Part shown: positions 10,362-21,986 of the stretch, piece after piece
Layout: the number at the start of each line of letters is the position of its first letter
Numbering within the stretch: the first letter of the stretch is position 1
NCBI GenBank assembly: GCA_025890175.1
Contig: JANPYM010000002.1
Span: 1,165,976-1,229,975 of the forward strand
Direction: 5' to 3'
DNA from: Ciborinia camelliae
Taxonomy: Eukaryota > Ascomycota > Leotiomycetes > Helotiales > Sclerotiniaceae
Length of the DNA stretch: 64,000 nucleotides
The notes under the pieces: model-generated
Told to the model about the DNA's origin: nothing
The model's database searches: none
What the model saw: the letters and a program-made list of their open reading frames with translations, nothing else
Program-made: the position numbers and the translations under genes

Positions 10362-12379
10362 ATGGACCCCGAGATCGCTGATGATCCACTCGATAATATT
10401 GAGGAACACGAATATCCTGGTGGCTTACGGCTAGCTGCCATCGTCGCAGCCCTCATCTTGAGTATATTCCTGGTAAATCTAACCTCCATGTCTAAAAATA
10501 TAACAAAAACAACTAATATCTAATTTCAAGGCCTCGCTAGATACTGTAAGTATCTCACTTTCTCACATATAACTATTATCTTTTCCAATCAGCGTATACT
10601 GAATTTACCGTTAGACAATAATCACCACCGCAATCCCTTCAATCACCGATGACTTCCATAGTCTTGAAGATGTGGGATGGTACGGCTCGGCCATGTTCTT
10701 TCCTTTGGCAGCTACACAATCAGTTTGGGGAAAATGTTATAAGTACTTTTCCGTGAAGCTCGTTTTCATGATCAGCATAGCGATCTTCGAGATTGGAAGT
10801 CTATTATGTGGTAAGTTTCGAGCAAGTCACTAGACGTGGATTTATGATTGACGGGAAGTAGCCCTCGCGCCAAACAGCCCGACTTTCATAGCTGGGCGCG
10901 CCATCATTGGAACGGGGTGTGCTGGAACTTTTGCAGGATGTTTTATCATTATTGCTTTCTCTTCGAGGCCTCGGATCAGACCTTCAATGACAAGTGCGCT
11001 CTCCGCAACGTTTGCAGTAGCTTCGGTAGTAGGTCCTTTGATTGGAGGTGCTTTGACGCAGAACATAACATGGCGATGGTGGTATGTTGGCAATCTTGCC
11101 GCGAAAGTACAGTCGTTGATGATGAGAAATAGTTTCTACATAAACCTGCCATTTGGAGGGTTTGCAGCTGTTGCCATGGCTTTCGCCTTTCGCCCACCAA
11201 GAGCTGCGGAACCAACTCCAGCGACAATCAAAGAAAAGTTCCTGCAGATGGATATCTTGGGAATAGTATTCACATGTGCTTCTATTATATGTTTTGCTCT
11301 TGCTATGCAATGGGCCGGAGTCCAGAAATCGTGGAAAAGTCCTGACGTTGTCGGGACATTGGTTGGGAGTGTAATATTTGTTGCTGCTTTCGGATTAGAT
11401 CAATGGTATCAAGGGGAAAGAGCGCTCATCATGCCAAGTTTTCTTAAAAATCGCACCCTCCTCGTGGGTGCAATCTTTGAGTTTTTGTATGTCAACTGTC
11501 GCGATTTTCAATATGTAAAAGACTAACATAATTCTCCTAGTATTGCTGGATGTTTTAATCTCGCCTTGTACTACCTGCCGATATATTTTCAGGCAGTCAA
11601 AGGGGTGTCAGCTATATCTTCCGGCATTCATCTCATTCCACTCATCTTAGGTTTAAGTAGGTATTCCGACCTTAATTTGGTAGTGTTAGGCACTAACTAT
11701 GTCAGCTATAACCCAGATTGTGATCGGCACAGTCATCGCTGTCACCGGTATCTTCAATCCGTTTCTGATCCTCGGACCTGCCGTTGCCTCTATTGGGGCA
11801 GGCTCACTCATGCTACTTCATCAAGACTCAGGTGCGGGAAAATGGATCGGATTTCAGATCTTATTGGGTGTGGGTGTGGGTTTTTGTCTCACAATTCCGC
11901 TGATGCTTTCACAAGTGGTGGTCAAGACTAAGGATGTCTCGACCGCCACGCCTATTATCATATGTAAGCCAACCGCCTCTATAGGATTGTTAATATATCC
12001 TGACAACAATCTAGTTGCTCAATCTATGGGAAGCGCCTTCATACTTCCCGCCGCCCAGGCTATTTTCCAAAGCGAACTAATCAAATCTCTCCGCGCCTTC
12101 GTCCCTGAGATTGACCCTCTAGTAGTTCTGGGGGCAGGTGCCACAAGCAAAGGTATCTCTACTTTACCCAAGGCAAGCCTTCCTGGGATATCTAAAAGTT
12201 ATGTTACCGCATTGAGATTCACATTCGCTCTTGGGGTTCCCGTTGCAGGAGTTGCGTTTCTTGTTAGTTTTTTTATGCCATGGTTCAAGTACTGCAACGC
12301 GGGAAAGAAGGAGGAGACAAGTGTCAAAACTGAAACCTCTGATGGTAGTAAAACAGAGATAGCGATGAGAAAAGAGTAG
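10362..12379 (+). CDS. MFS transporter, DHA2 (14-helix drug:H+ antiporter) family
   Basis: Plasma-membrane exporter of the major facilitator superfamily, expected to expel toxic or secondary metabolites using the proton gradient. Eight exons, 10362-10472, 10531-10545, 10615-10810, 10862-11081, 11133-11486, 11541-11656, 11706-11963 and 12015-12379, give 544 aa. Splicing restores the family motifs ASLDTTIITTAIP (TM1, motif D1), WYGSAMFFPLAATQ, GRAIIGTGCAG (TM4), SVVGPLIGGALTQ (motif C of TM5) and TWRWCFYINLPFGG. Exon 2 is only 15 nt and encodes ASLDT of motif D1. Repeated hydrophobic helices run to a basic and acidic tail of about 30 residues. All seven introns are 49-69 bp. The head-to-head FMO suggests they may handle one compound; no synthase gene is nearby. 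Alternative: a siderophore transporter of the same superfamily, which I judge less likely. Confidence 0.9.
10531..10545 (+). other. 15-nt microexon of the DHA2 transporter
   Basis: The exon lies between introns 10473-10530 and 10546-10614. It is in phase 0 on both sides and encodes ASLDT. Skipping it keeps the frame but removes the core of conserved motif D1 (LDTTI). Confidence 0.8.
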
Positions 12380-14422
12380 GAGGCAGATCAAAAGATATAA
12401 GGGGCACCAGGACTAATATGCTGGCGAAAGCTGTTTCAGAAAGTACAACATTTTTAGAGTACATTATAAAGTGTGAAACAATACAAGTTACCTTATCTGA
12501 ATCCAATTCAAAAGAAAAGTTATTTATCTTCAGTCATCAATATCTTATAAAAAACCTCTATCTGATGCTGTTAGATCTCAATTACTATGCAATTCATATA
12601 TTTTTGTTGAACATTGATTGTATAATTTGTATTGCGTGTGGCTTAAACTATTTACAGTAGTAGTGGGGGAATATAAGCTACGGTATTGTCACGATGCTGA
12701 CGCATCGAGAGTGAAATATTATGTATTGCTTGAAGAGCCTCACTTCTATAAAGGGCGCAGCCTTTTATATGCGTGAGGTAGTACAGAGGTATCCACTAGG
12801 TACTGCCGTAACAAACCCTCAGATTTAAAGATTCGTAATTTGAGATCGATGGCAATCGGGTCAAAGAAGGATGAAACGACTGAGCCTCGAAACTTGTAGC
12901 CAAAATTTGTGCTTGCGTCTAAACCTACCCTCATCTTCTCAAAAGAAAGGATTCCCAAGGAGCCTTGTCAAAAACATCCCTTATGTCATTGACGGAATCC
13001 TTATGCCAACGATCCCTAGGCGCCCCTGTAGTCACAATCCCAGGCGATCTCCGCCCCCAACGTCACATATTACAGACCTGGTCATAGCCTCATTCAGTTG
13101 CAATGCCTGCAAGTTCCAGATGTGCTGTTGAGGCGTTTTGGCTTCACATGAAATACTGAAACGGAAGAAGAAGTTGTGTGCTGATGAAGGATTTCTCCCT
13201 AGAAGGGGTCTTTTTTCGACGCCGCGTCCATTTTGTTTTTAAATAGCGAAAGTTGAAGCAGCTTTGGTTGTTCCTCGGAAGGCTGGGGTTATATTCTTCC
13301 AACATAATGTCATTAGGAAGTTGTATTCACATTCCAATTAGTTTCAAGACTGCCAAATTCTCACCCGAAGCTTTCTGGCGACGTGCTTTCATTCTTTAAC
13401 TACAATCTGACATTAATAAGGCAGACTTTTTCATGACGGAGTTTGATTTCGAAAATTTGGGCATTTCAAATGGCCCTGATGCCAAATCGAGTTTCCTACC
13501 TAGTTATAGGTTAACCCACGGCAAACTCATGAGCATTGATAGATTCGTGACAGCATCGTGAATGGCACATCTCCGTGTTGTATCTATTCTCGATATTTTC
13601 TCCTAGTAGTAAAAATTTCGATTAGGGTGATGAAGTTCCAATGACCGAAGGATTTCGGATCGTAAAACACCAACATTAGATGAAACCAAGGGATATTCGG
13701 GTAGTATTGTTGTACCTACAAATTATAGAATGAACTCTTTTCCAATAGGCGGCACACGTATTCAACGTATGAAGGAAGTGAGATTGTGAGACTATCCCAT
13801 TGTAGTGGTAACGTGGGGGTTGGTTCAGTGTTGCTTTTTAATCCTTGGTGCTTCGATCGAAAATCCTACATTCACATTCGCATTTGACAACGGCCCGCTC
13901 ATTTGCAGAGATTGCCGGTAAGATATATTGTCCTCCGAAAAGTATTAGTTCTGCAGACGACCTCGGGACGGATTGTAGACCATATTGAATAATGTGGAAC
14001 CAGGATCCTTTGTCGAAATTCGTGATTAATTACAAATTTCTACGTAGAATTATAGCTCACCGGGGACAACCGAGCATTCTTGAAACTCCCCGCGAGAAGA
14101 TTTATTTTCGGGCACGAGAACCCGAATGTTAAAGTTTTGCGAATTCTGTCTCAAATTTACTGTAATTCTACACTACAATTCATGAATAATTATGGTTTAC
14201 TTTGATGGTCCTCAGTATCGTGTTAAACATATCCATGTATTGGTTTCACAAGTAGATTTCAATCAGGGTTGGAGGGAAGAGTGAATCATGAAGCATAGAG
14301 CCAGCAATGTATTCATGAAAAGATATATTGTAAAATATATCAACGCCCTGTCAACACCCCTTTAAAGAGTCCTAACTTCCTGATGTATGCGTAAAATTCC
14401 TCGTCCCGATCGTATCCTCCGA
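12380..14422. other. Intergenic region, no gene seen
   Basis: Two kilobases between the convergent transporter and GPI-protein genes. Open frames are short and unlike known proteins. A small palindrome (TTCTACGTAGAA) lies near 14038-14049. I see no transposon ends. Confidence 0.55.
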
Positions 14423-15115
14423 CTACAACAAGAATAAAGCCGCACCCAAAATAGCACCTCCAGCAATTGGTACTTGTGTTCTCATAGCCCCCGAACTGGA
14501 TGTAGCACTAGCCGCGCTGCTGGTGGCAGATTTAGCGCCGCTGCTAGCCTTCCTAGTAGCACTCGATACTACCGATGATGCGCTGGCTACATCACTGCTG
14601 ATACTGCTCATCGCCGCACTGATTGAGCTCTTGATTGCGCTGTCTGTAGCAGTTTTGGCCACTGAACTCAAGCTCGCGATGTCGCTGCTAGCTACACTTT
14701 GAATGCTCGAAAATCTACTTGCAGCTGCAGATGTGAGGGTTGAAAAGGCTCCAACGGCATCAGACGTAACAGTCGACAAAGCTCCAGCGGCACCAGAGGT
14801 AATAGTCGACAAAGCCCCACCGGCATCAGAGATTACTGTCGAGATTGCACCGGGTGCTACAGAGGTAACAGTTGACAAAACTCCAGCGGCATCAGAGGTA
14901 GCAGTTGATAGAGCTCCAGTCGCAACAGAAACTGCTGTCGAGATTGCACCGGGTGCTAAAGAGTTAGCAGTTGAAAGAGCTCCTCCAACTGCCGATTCCG
15001 CTGTGCTAAGTGCACCTGCGATATCTGAGGTTACCGAGTCGACGACGTTTCCGATATTTTGTGCTGATGCACCGAGGGAGAGGAGGACGATAACTGGGAG
15101 AACTTGGTAACGCAT
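14423..15115 (-). CDS. GPI-anchored Ser/Ala-rich wall protein with 11-residue repeats
   Basis: Intronless gene of 230 aa. Residues 1-18 form a signal peptide ending in GASA. The C-terminus has small residues (about SSSGA) followed by a hydrophobic tail of roughly 15 residues, which fits a GPI-attachment signal. Between them the protein is almost all Ala, Ser, Thr, Val and Gly. Nine units beginning GALST or a close variant start at residues 34, 45, 56, 67, 78, 89, 100, 111 and 122, exactly 11 residues apart. A Ser/Lys-rich region follows at about 170-215, likely O-mannosylated. It is probably covalently linked to the cell wall or held on the outer membrane face. It resembles no enzyme. The opposite strand also carries a long open frame over the repeats, which I treat as a shadow of their composition. 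Confidence 0.8.
   Translation of the reverse strand: MRYQVLPVIVLLSLGASAQNIGNVVDSVTSDIAGALSTAESAVGGALSTANSLAPGAISTAVSVATGALSTATSDAAGVLSTVTSVAPGAISTVISDAGGALSTITSGAAGALSTVTSDAVGAFSTLTSAAASRFSSIQSVASSDIASLSSVAKTATDSAIKSSISAAMSSISSDVASASSVVSSATRKASSGAKSATSSAASATSSSGAMRTQVPIAGGAILGAALFLL
14720..15016 (-). repeat. Nine tandem 33-bp coding repeats (11-residue periodicity)
   Basis: Each unit encodes the pattern G-A-[LIVF]-S-T-x-x-S-x-A-x with exact 11-residue spacing over 99 residues. The DNA copies have diverged at many third positions, so the array is old rather than freshly amplified. An 11-residue period is typical of amphipathic helices in LEA-type and apolipophorin-like proteins. Confidence 0.85.
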
Positions 15116-15946
15116 GATGATGGCGATGATATTCGTTGTGATGTTTTTGAAGAATTAATGGTTGTGTAAGTGTTGTTTTGACTATGACATGAATTAAGAT
15201 TGCCCGTGAGAAGTTTTTAATAAATAATATATTAGTGAATGTCAAAGTAGACGGGAAGTGAATCAAAAGGAGAGAAGACCCAATGAAGATAACGGGACTT
15301 AGGATTTTATATATCCATGCCGGTACTCCCCTTCCTACCTTGTAAGCAGGCAGATCATTGCCAAGCCGTAAGGCAAAGATCAATCGTGATACAGCTGCTC
15401 GTATCTCGATTGAGATTCCGAGACAAATGTAAAAATGTTTTGAAAACATGCATGATGTTGTAAAGGGGCTCACCGAATCCAAAATGACTAGTAACAATCG
15501 CTTTGAATATATATTGTGGCTTGGTTCGCTTAGGTAATTGTGACACGCGGCAATTGGTCGGCCTTCAATGTTTTTTGGGGTTCAATGTGGCTCTGCTGAA
15601 ATCTGACTGCTCAACAGTGATGACATTCCGAGGTTATTTCAAGTATTACGAAAAGGATTTGCTTGCGCGTCTTCCATGAATATCTTCATTCTTGTTACGT
15701 CGCCCGTCATAAGATTTCTTTTATCAGGCTTTTTGGCTTTGTCGCAATACAGTCCGAGTACAGTCCGAGTAGTGATGCAAAACATTCCCAAACCTGAAGT
15801 TCAGCTGATGTATCATACGAGCTAGAATGGTTTCATCAGAATGGCGGTATGGTTGTGACAAATCACTTTGAAGTATCGAGTCTTTTATCTTGTTTATTAT
15901 TAATTGAATTTTAGCTACCTAGTTAAGGAATTTCACCACAGAATGC
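15116..15946. other. Intergenic region, no gene seen
   Basis: About 0.8 kb containing the promoter of the GPI-protein gene and the 3' flank of the quercetinase gene. No other feature is visible. Confidence 0.55.
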
Positions 15947-17123
15947 TTAAGCATACTTAGGCCAGACTGGGGATGGCCATGAGGCGCCATTAGCGATGAG
16001 CTGAGTGTCCAATGATTCAGATCCGGCACCAATAAACAAAAACTTTGAGAAGATAACAGTACTATAGTACTTGAATGTTGTGTTTCCGGGGATGAAAACA
16101 ACGTCACCTTGAATAAGCGACAATGTCTCGCCTTGCAGCTTAAAAGTCACCATACCTTCAAGAACCTCGAAAGCCGCATGGCCTGTGAATTGCAATGCTG
16201 GGATAGTGACGTTGCCCAACTTACGGTCGAGTGTAATTGTGGACATAGAGAAGTCACCGCCTGATTGCACTGGTGTAACGAATGGCTGGATGATTTGGTA
16301 GCCAGCGACATCGTTGATGTATTTTGGTCCAAAGTCCTTGGCAATATAGTATGGAGAGCCTTGAGCGCCGAGAGTGTTTGCACCGGTGTGCCAGGTACTG
16401 TTTGCTGGCGCAGCACCATTTACGGCGTCGCTGCGGGGCACGAAGTCAAGTTGAGCAAAGACATCGAATGTCTGAAGAGAGCTAAGTACCGAAGCAGGGG
16501 GGGAGCTACTGCCATTCACGACGATGAGAGGGTCATAAGGGGGTTGAGTCATTGAGGAGGCTGAGGTCCAATTGGAGTCCGCGAGAGCATAGAACAAGTT
16601 CCTAAATGATATTGTCAGTCTCCTGTCTGGTAGAAAATACAGTTTATCATGTCTGGGCAACCTACTCGAATCCCCCAGGTTGAATAACTCCAACGATCTC
16701 AGTGTCCGGATCGAGTATTTGGAAAGTGTGGGTTGTGTTTATTGGCACACTTCCATAATCCCCTGGTGTTAAGATTCTTGTCTCACTGTCCCCATCCTTC
16801 TCAGTCCAAAGCTGGTAGCGACCTTTGAGATTGAAGAAGTTCTCATAGTGCCTTTCATGAATGTGAGGAAGAACTCCCAGATCGGTTGACCCTGGTGCGT
16901 TTGTTGCGAGTAGGGAAAAGGCACCTCCCGATGATGGCCCAGTTACCGGGAAACGGAAAACCTGGTTACCAATCACGCATCCCGATGCATCATAGTGCGC
17001 GATTGCGTAGGGACGGACATAATCAGGCACCTCTGTGACCCAGACGGAACTATTTTCGCGGGCCCGATTCGCGGATGCAAGCCCAAAGGCAAGAACTGAA
17101 GAGGTCAAAGTCGAGGAGCGCAT
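15947..17123 (-). CDS. Secreted quercetin 2,3-dioxygenase (bicupin quercetinase)
   Basis: Metal-dependent dioxygenase that opens the flavonol ring of quercetin and releases carbon monoxide; fungal members are secreted and attack plant flavonols. Two exons, 17123-16666 and 16601-15947, give 370 aa in frame. An N-terminal signal peptide is followed by two cupin domains. The first holds the metal site: HIHERHYENF supplies two His and the Glu at HxHxxxxE spacing, and a further His lies in INTTHTF. The second cupin lacks the metal ligands, as expected. Several N-glycosylation sequons are present. I start at 17123 because the signal peptide begins there; an in-frame ATG at 17279 adds 52 residues without a leader. 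A TATATA box near 17194-17203 lies about 75 bp upstream. Together with the GH28 enzyme it suggests growth on plant tissue. Confidence 0.9.
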
Positions 17124-18720
17124 GATGAAGATGGTAAAAGAACGTGCGTTTGAGGTGAGGGTTAGAGACAAAGACCGCGAGGGAATTTGGAATATGTATA
17201 TATGGACAAAAAGAACCTGATCCACTCTTCTTCGGTCCTCATATACCGTAAGGGGTAGTCCCGTTGAAGATAAATGCAACGGGGAAGGATCTCTAAAGGG
17301 ACCCTCACATCAGATTAGACCCCTACATACTCCACTTATATACTGGAGATGTTAGATGTAAATGATGGAAGTTTAGAATATTGTATTAATAAGGCTGTTT
17401 AAAATCCTATGTAATGACTACCTAACTAGACGATTCAAATGAAGTTGAAGTATTTGATATTCAAAGTACTATAAGTTTATTCCTTTTGCACATGTGAAGC
17501 TCCCGAATATGATCTCACATCTAAGTGCCATAGTATCTTGACCGCAAACCAAAACATCATATTCACACCATTACCCCTCCTCCCCCCAACCATCATCATA
17601 TTGCGCCCTTCAAAGCCAAGCCTCGCCGTCCACCTTTCGATCGATTAGATTATAAATTTTTATCCGCTTCCAGGTTCAAAAATGCGGTCCTGAAATACCA
17701 CCTTCCATCATAAGCCTTAAGGTGCAAAGTTCCGCACTAACAGGGCCACCCTATGAGGAAGGACGCGAATACCCTACTTAATATCACCGTGGCAACATAA
17801 AATACCGGTATATTTGATACGGTACCTATCAATGTTGGCGGGCATCTGGTATCCAAAAATCTACTCATCTAATCAGATCCCGGCGCTTCCAAGCCTTTCA
17901 AGGTGGAATAGCTGTTAACCGTAATTACCTTCCGGCGTCCGCAGATCTAAATGGGGAATCATAGAGGTGGACGGCCCATCTCCCGTGTGGAGTAAGTTCA
18001 CAGGTGTTCCTTGAAGAAACTTTGGAGAAACTTAATCGCCTGATACGTAGGTCCAAAATAACTGGGGTAATTCTAGCCCAGCACGTGGACGAGTGGAGAT
18101 TCAAAAGTTCCGAGATACACGATGTAACTACCTAGTACCTACTAACTGCCAACTGGAGAATATGGTAGTGGACGGGCAAGGGGGCGAGTTCCAGGACCAG
18201 CCCCTTCCATTTGTAGACTTTACCAGATCCCAAAGCTAATAAGTTTCCATTGTTGATGTAAACATATATGTGTACCTGCAAGAGAAATTCGAATATAATA
18301 TTGAAAACCCTACCTGTATTTATACTTGCACATACTACCTCATTAACACATGAATATGAGGGAAATGATAATCCATAAATGTATAAATCCCTGTTTGCAC
18401 TCTCTATCTGATCTATGCAGGGCTAAGGATATACTAAAGGTAGTCCCTATCCAAATACCGGTTCAACTCCAGATGTTGTGCTGTGGTCAAAATGCCATAC
18501 AACCAACCACTCGCTTTTCAAACCTAATGAATCCAATCCGCTTCAATCCAATGCTTGCGGGCTTGCCGTATAATATATTAAATAGAGAGTCTGCCTCCCA
18601 TTTCCCACCTCCCATTTCCCATTTTCCGCCTCCCATCGTTCCCTCTTCTTCTCTCTCCTACGTACTGTTATCCTCTCCTATTTACGAACCTTCAATATCC
18701 CAAACTTACTTACTCATTCG
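17124..18720. other. Intergenic region, no gene seen
   Basis: About 1.6 kb between the quercetinase promoter and the stop of the WD40 gene. Open frames are short. The part from 18590 to 18720 is pyrimidine-rich on this strand and probably belongs to the 3' untranslated region of the WD40 gene. Confidence 0.55.
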
Positions 18721-21700
18721 TCACTCACTCACTGTTCCACACTTTGTACATACCAATTTCTGTGCCCTGCTTACACCCACCCCGATTTTTTTAGCCCTGA
18801 AGTCCTTACCCCCGCACTTTCTGCACGCAACCATCTGATCACTACCATCACTAGCCTCGCCTTCTAGATCATGATCCGTATCCGTTAGGTCGGAATTCGC
18901 TTCACTGCTTAATTTTGAAAGGACGCTGTTTCCACGAGATGAGGTGCCTGGTTGAAGAAGTTCTGGGCTTGATTTGTTCACGCTTTGGTCTGCGGTTGAG
19001 TTGTTTTTCCAATTTGCAATGTTCCAAAATTGATAAGACTTTCCTGTTGGGTCCGATTTGACGAGGTTGGGATTACTATCTGGGTTAGACGAGAGAGAAG
19101 GCGATGCAGAATTGAGTGTGAAAGATGGGGTTGGCGGTTGACTTGGGAGAGCCTGTTGTGATTGCGATTTGAAGATTGATTGGGGGGGACTACTTGGAGC
19201 GATTGAAGGGGGACCGTGACCGGCACTAATAGTTGTTGTAGTGGTGGGTATAACACTACCGTATTGGAGTTGGCGGGTAGCACTTGCGAGGTTGGCAGAG
19301 GACGATGACGAGTAAGGGGCCCGAGTGAATTTGCGAGGTGAGACGCTGCGATCGCTTCGATTACTGAAAAGAGAAGCTTTGGTGTGAGAACTGGAGGTTT
19401 TGGGTCTATCGTTCAAAATGGTCTTGCGCCAGTCGAGGATGTTATTGTCCGATTGAGTGACTGGGCCTGAAATGGAACTCTGAGAGATTGAGGTTCGGCG
19501 CGAGTGGGATCCCCCGCTTTGACGTGTCATTATGCTATTGCTTCGGACGAGCATCTTTTTGGAAAACTGAGATGAGGTTTCCCATTGCTCATTACGTCGT
19601 TTTTGATAGGCGCAGTCCTGTCGGAAGACTTTTATGCGACCAACGTAATCTGCAGTTACTATAATATTGCCATCATTATGTTGAGACCTAGTAAGGTAAG
19701 CGGATGATTGCTCAGGCCTTTTGATTTGAGGTTCTGGGATATCTTCAACGGAAATGGTACCAGAGTCGCGGTTTCCTGCCTCGCTTGTTGCCCGAGGTAT
19801 CGAGTAAAGATTTGATTCTTCTCTGCTCAGTAGAGTTACAGGTGGTGGGTTGCACAGGTCGTAGAGGGGATCTCCGGAGCCGCTGAGGAGTATTTTAGAT
19901 TTCGTAGGCGCCATTACAGCGGCCGTAACAACCTCGGAATGCGCCTCGAAAAATTCGCAAGGTCTTTTATCCTTGCTCTCATTATCTGTCACTCCGAGGG
20001 ACCAGATATAAGCTTTGTGATCTTCACTGCCGCATATAACGTACTGTGCGTCATCGCTGAATTGTGCGGTGATTTGACTGTAAGCATTTTCGTGGCTTCT
20101 AAACTTCATTTCTAGAGCTTTATCTCGTAGGTTATACATTCGAACTCGAGAATCATTGGAAGTGATCAAAACTTTGGTTTCACCTTCCGGGTCATTGGGA
20201 GGATATATGATTGTGCGAATACCGGTGATTTTGCTTCCTTTTGCATTTTTTCCTCGTGATGATCGGACATGGATTTGAGTGTGGTACTTTAAGCCTTCGG
20301 TTTCGTAGAACAAGCAGATCCCACTAAGAATGCCAGCTATTGCGGTCTTACCGTCTGGGCTGAACGCCACAGCCGTTATAAGACCTGGTAATTGGTTCCA
20401 AAAAGCAACACTTTTGTCAGGGATACTCCAAAGTCGAAGAATTGAATCTAGTGACCCGGCCAAGAAAAAACGATCGTCGCGTGGATGAAATGCTATTGAC
20501 GTAACAAAGTCCTTGTGGTTAAAAGTGCACAAACACTCCGGCCTGCTTATATGCCATAATCGTACGGTTTTATCCATTGAAGAAGACAGCAGAAAATTGT
20601 TTTTGCTCCAGCTAAGATCCAGAACATCCATAGTATGGCCTTCAAATTCCTGTATCGGCTTAGATTTGAAGACGGGAGCACTCAACTTTTCGCCGTCTTC
20701 GTCACATTCATGCGCTCGCCGCTCCTCTGGAGTAGATATTACTGCCCAGATTCGAACCACACGATCTTTCCCTGCTGCAGCGAAATACCTCCCATCTTTG
20801 CTAAACTCGGCTGCCCACACCGCACCGCTCGACCTTGGTGGTTTAGATAACTTATTGGGGTATTCTGAAGTTGTCGGACTTTGCACTTTCTTATCCTTTG
20901 GCAAAAATTTTGTGCCACTCAATTCTTGGGCTAGAAACATGCGATTATACTCCATGGTCTTCTTATTATGGGCTCGGACTTTGATGTATCGTGGCGGCTC
21001 CTTGTGTCTAGGGATATAACCATTTGCACCTATTGACGAGGAAAATACATGAGCATTCATGCCTTCGGTTCGTGGATCGCCCAATTCCGACTCATCGTCG
21101 TCCATCTCTGGCTCTTCATTCTTCTTCCCCCCTAATAAATTGAAACGATTTAGAAACGAGACCCCTTTCCTATACGATTTTACTGATTAGCTTTCACACA
21201 GATGATCACTAGCCAACTCCCGCCAACATAAGCTACCATGAGGGCACAGCAAGCAAGTCTGCCAGCACATGCTCTCCACGTCCGATCCTGCCAAGTGTGG
21301 ACTTACTTTTTGTCTTTCGCCGGATTACTGTCACTGCGAATCTCCGGAGTCATTTGCCAACCAGGAGAACCTGTGTCAGGACTTCCCGGCTCGGCGAGGT
21401 CTGGAACACTTCCCGAGGTAGGGGCATTTCGAAGCTTTTGGGGCGTTGTATTCTCGTTGTTTGTACGCTGTAGAATATGCTACATGCCCGGTCAGCAAAT
21501 GTGGCCTTCAATCTGGTCTCATTATTCGTAATCAAAAGGAGTAAATCCGAAGTCGCATACATGTGATAGAGGGTCGATAGAAGTAGAAGTTCGCGCAGAT
21601 GCTGTGTCGCTCCCATTCTCTTTAGTCGCTCCATTTCGGATGAGTTTTATCGGAGACTTCTTTGGAGTTGTGAAATTCCCATTTTCTGGAGACAAAACTT

Positions 21701-21986
21701 GCATCAGTATATTGTATCTAATAAGGAGCAATAACAGCCCCAAACAACATGATCTCCTCATCTCCTCATCGAACTATTCAATACCGAATCTTGTGATTTG
21801 TGAAATGGTCGCCCTACCTTCCGACGAAGTCGCAGAGCGTGGTCTAGTTGACGTCCCTCCTTCAGTCGTCGGTGATCCAATAGCTTGCTGTTGTTCCTTG
21901 CTGCCCTCCAAATGCTCATCTGTCACCTTGATGCTCGGCAAATCTGCGCCAGACATTTTATCAATGTCTGACCTGAGTCCATACAT
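18721..21986 (-). CDS. WD40-repeat protein of the WDR44 / yeast Dgr2 type
   Basis: Five joined segments are not needed: four exons, 21986-21818, 21685-21561, 21479-21307 and 21169-18721, give 971 aa. The long final exon alone would start at an internal Met, but splicing adds about 175 N-terminal residues including KKGVSFLNRFN, which is typical of this family just ahead of its acidic segment. WD repeats occupy about residues 265-620, with GHTMDVLDLSWSKNNFLLSS and VRLWHISRP clear examples. A long Ser-rich disordered tail follows. The C-terminus has a small zinc-ribbon-like pair, CRKCGG and CTKCG. Animal WDR44 binds Rab11 and acts in vesicle traffic; the role in moulds is not established. The introns in the 5' part are 132, 81 and 137 bp, longer than most here. 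Confidence 0.87.

Noticed and set aside
6107..12379. Secondary-metabolite gene cluster
   Set aside because: FMO, exporter and a SAT4 relic are present but no synthase, cluster regulator or further tailoring enzyme, so a cluster cannot be claimed.
14720..15016. Regularly spaced repeats, considered as a CRISPR array
   Set aside because: The repeats are coding, contiguous and without spacers, in a eukaryotic genome.
14703..15110. 135-codon open frame on the plus strand opposite the GPI-protein gene
   Set aside because: It mirrors the 33-bp repeats of the real gene; lacks any domain or signal peptide of its own.
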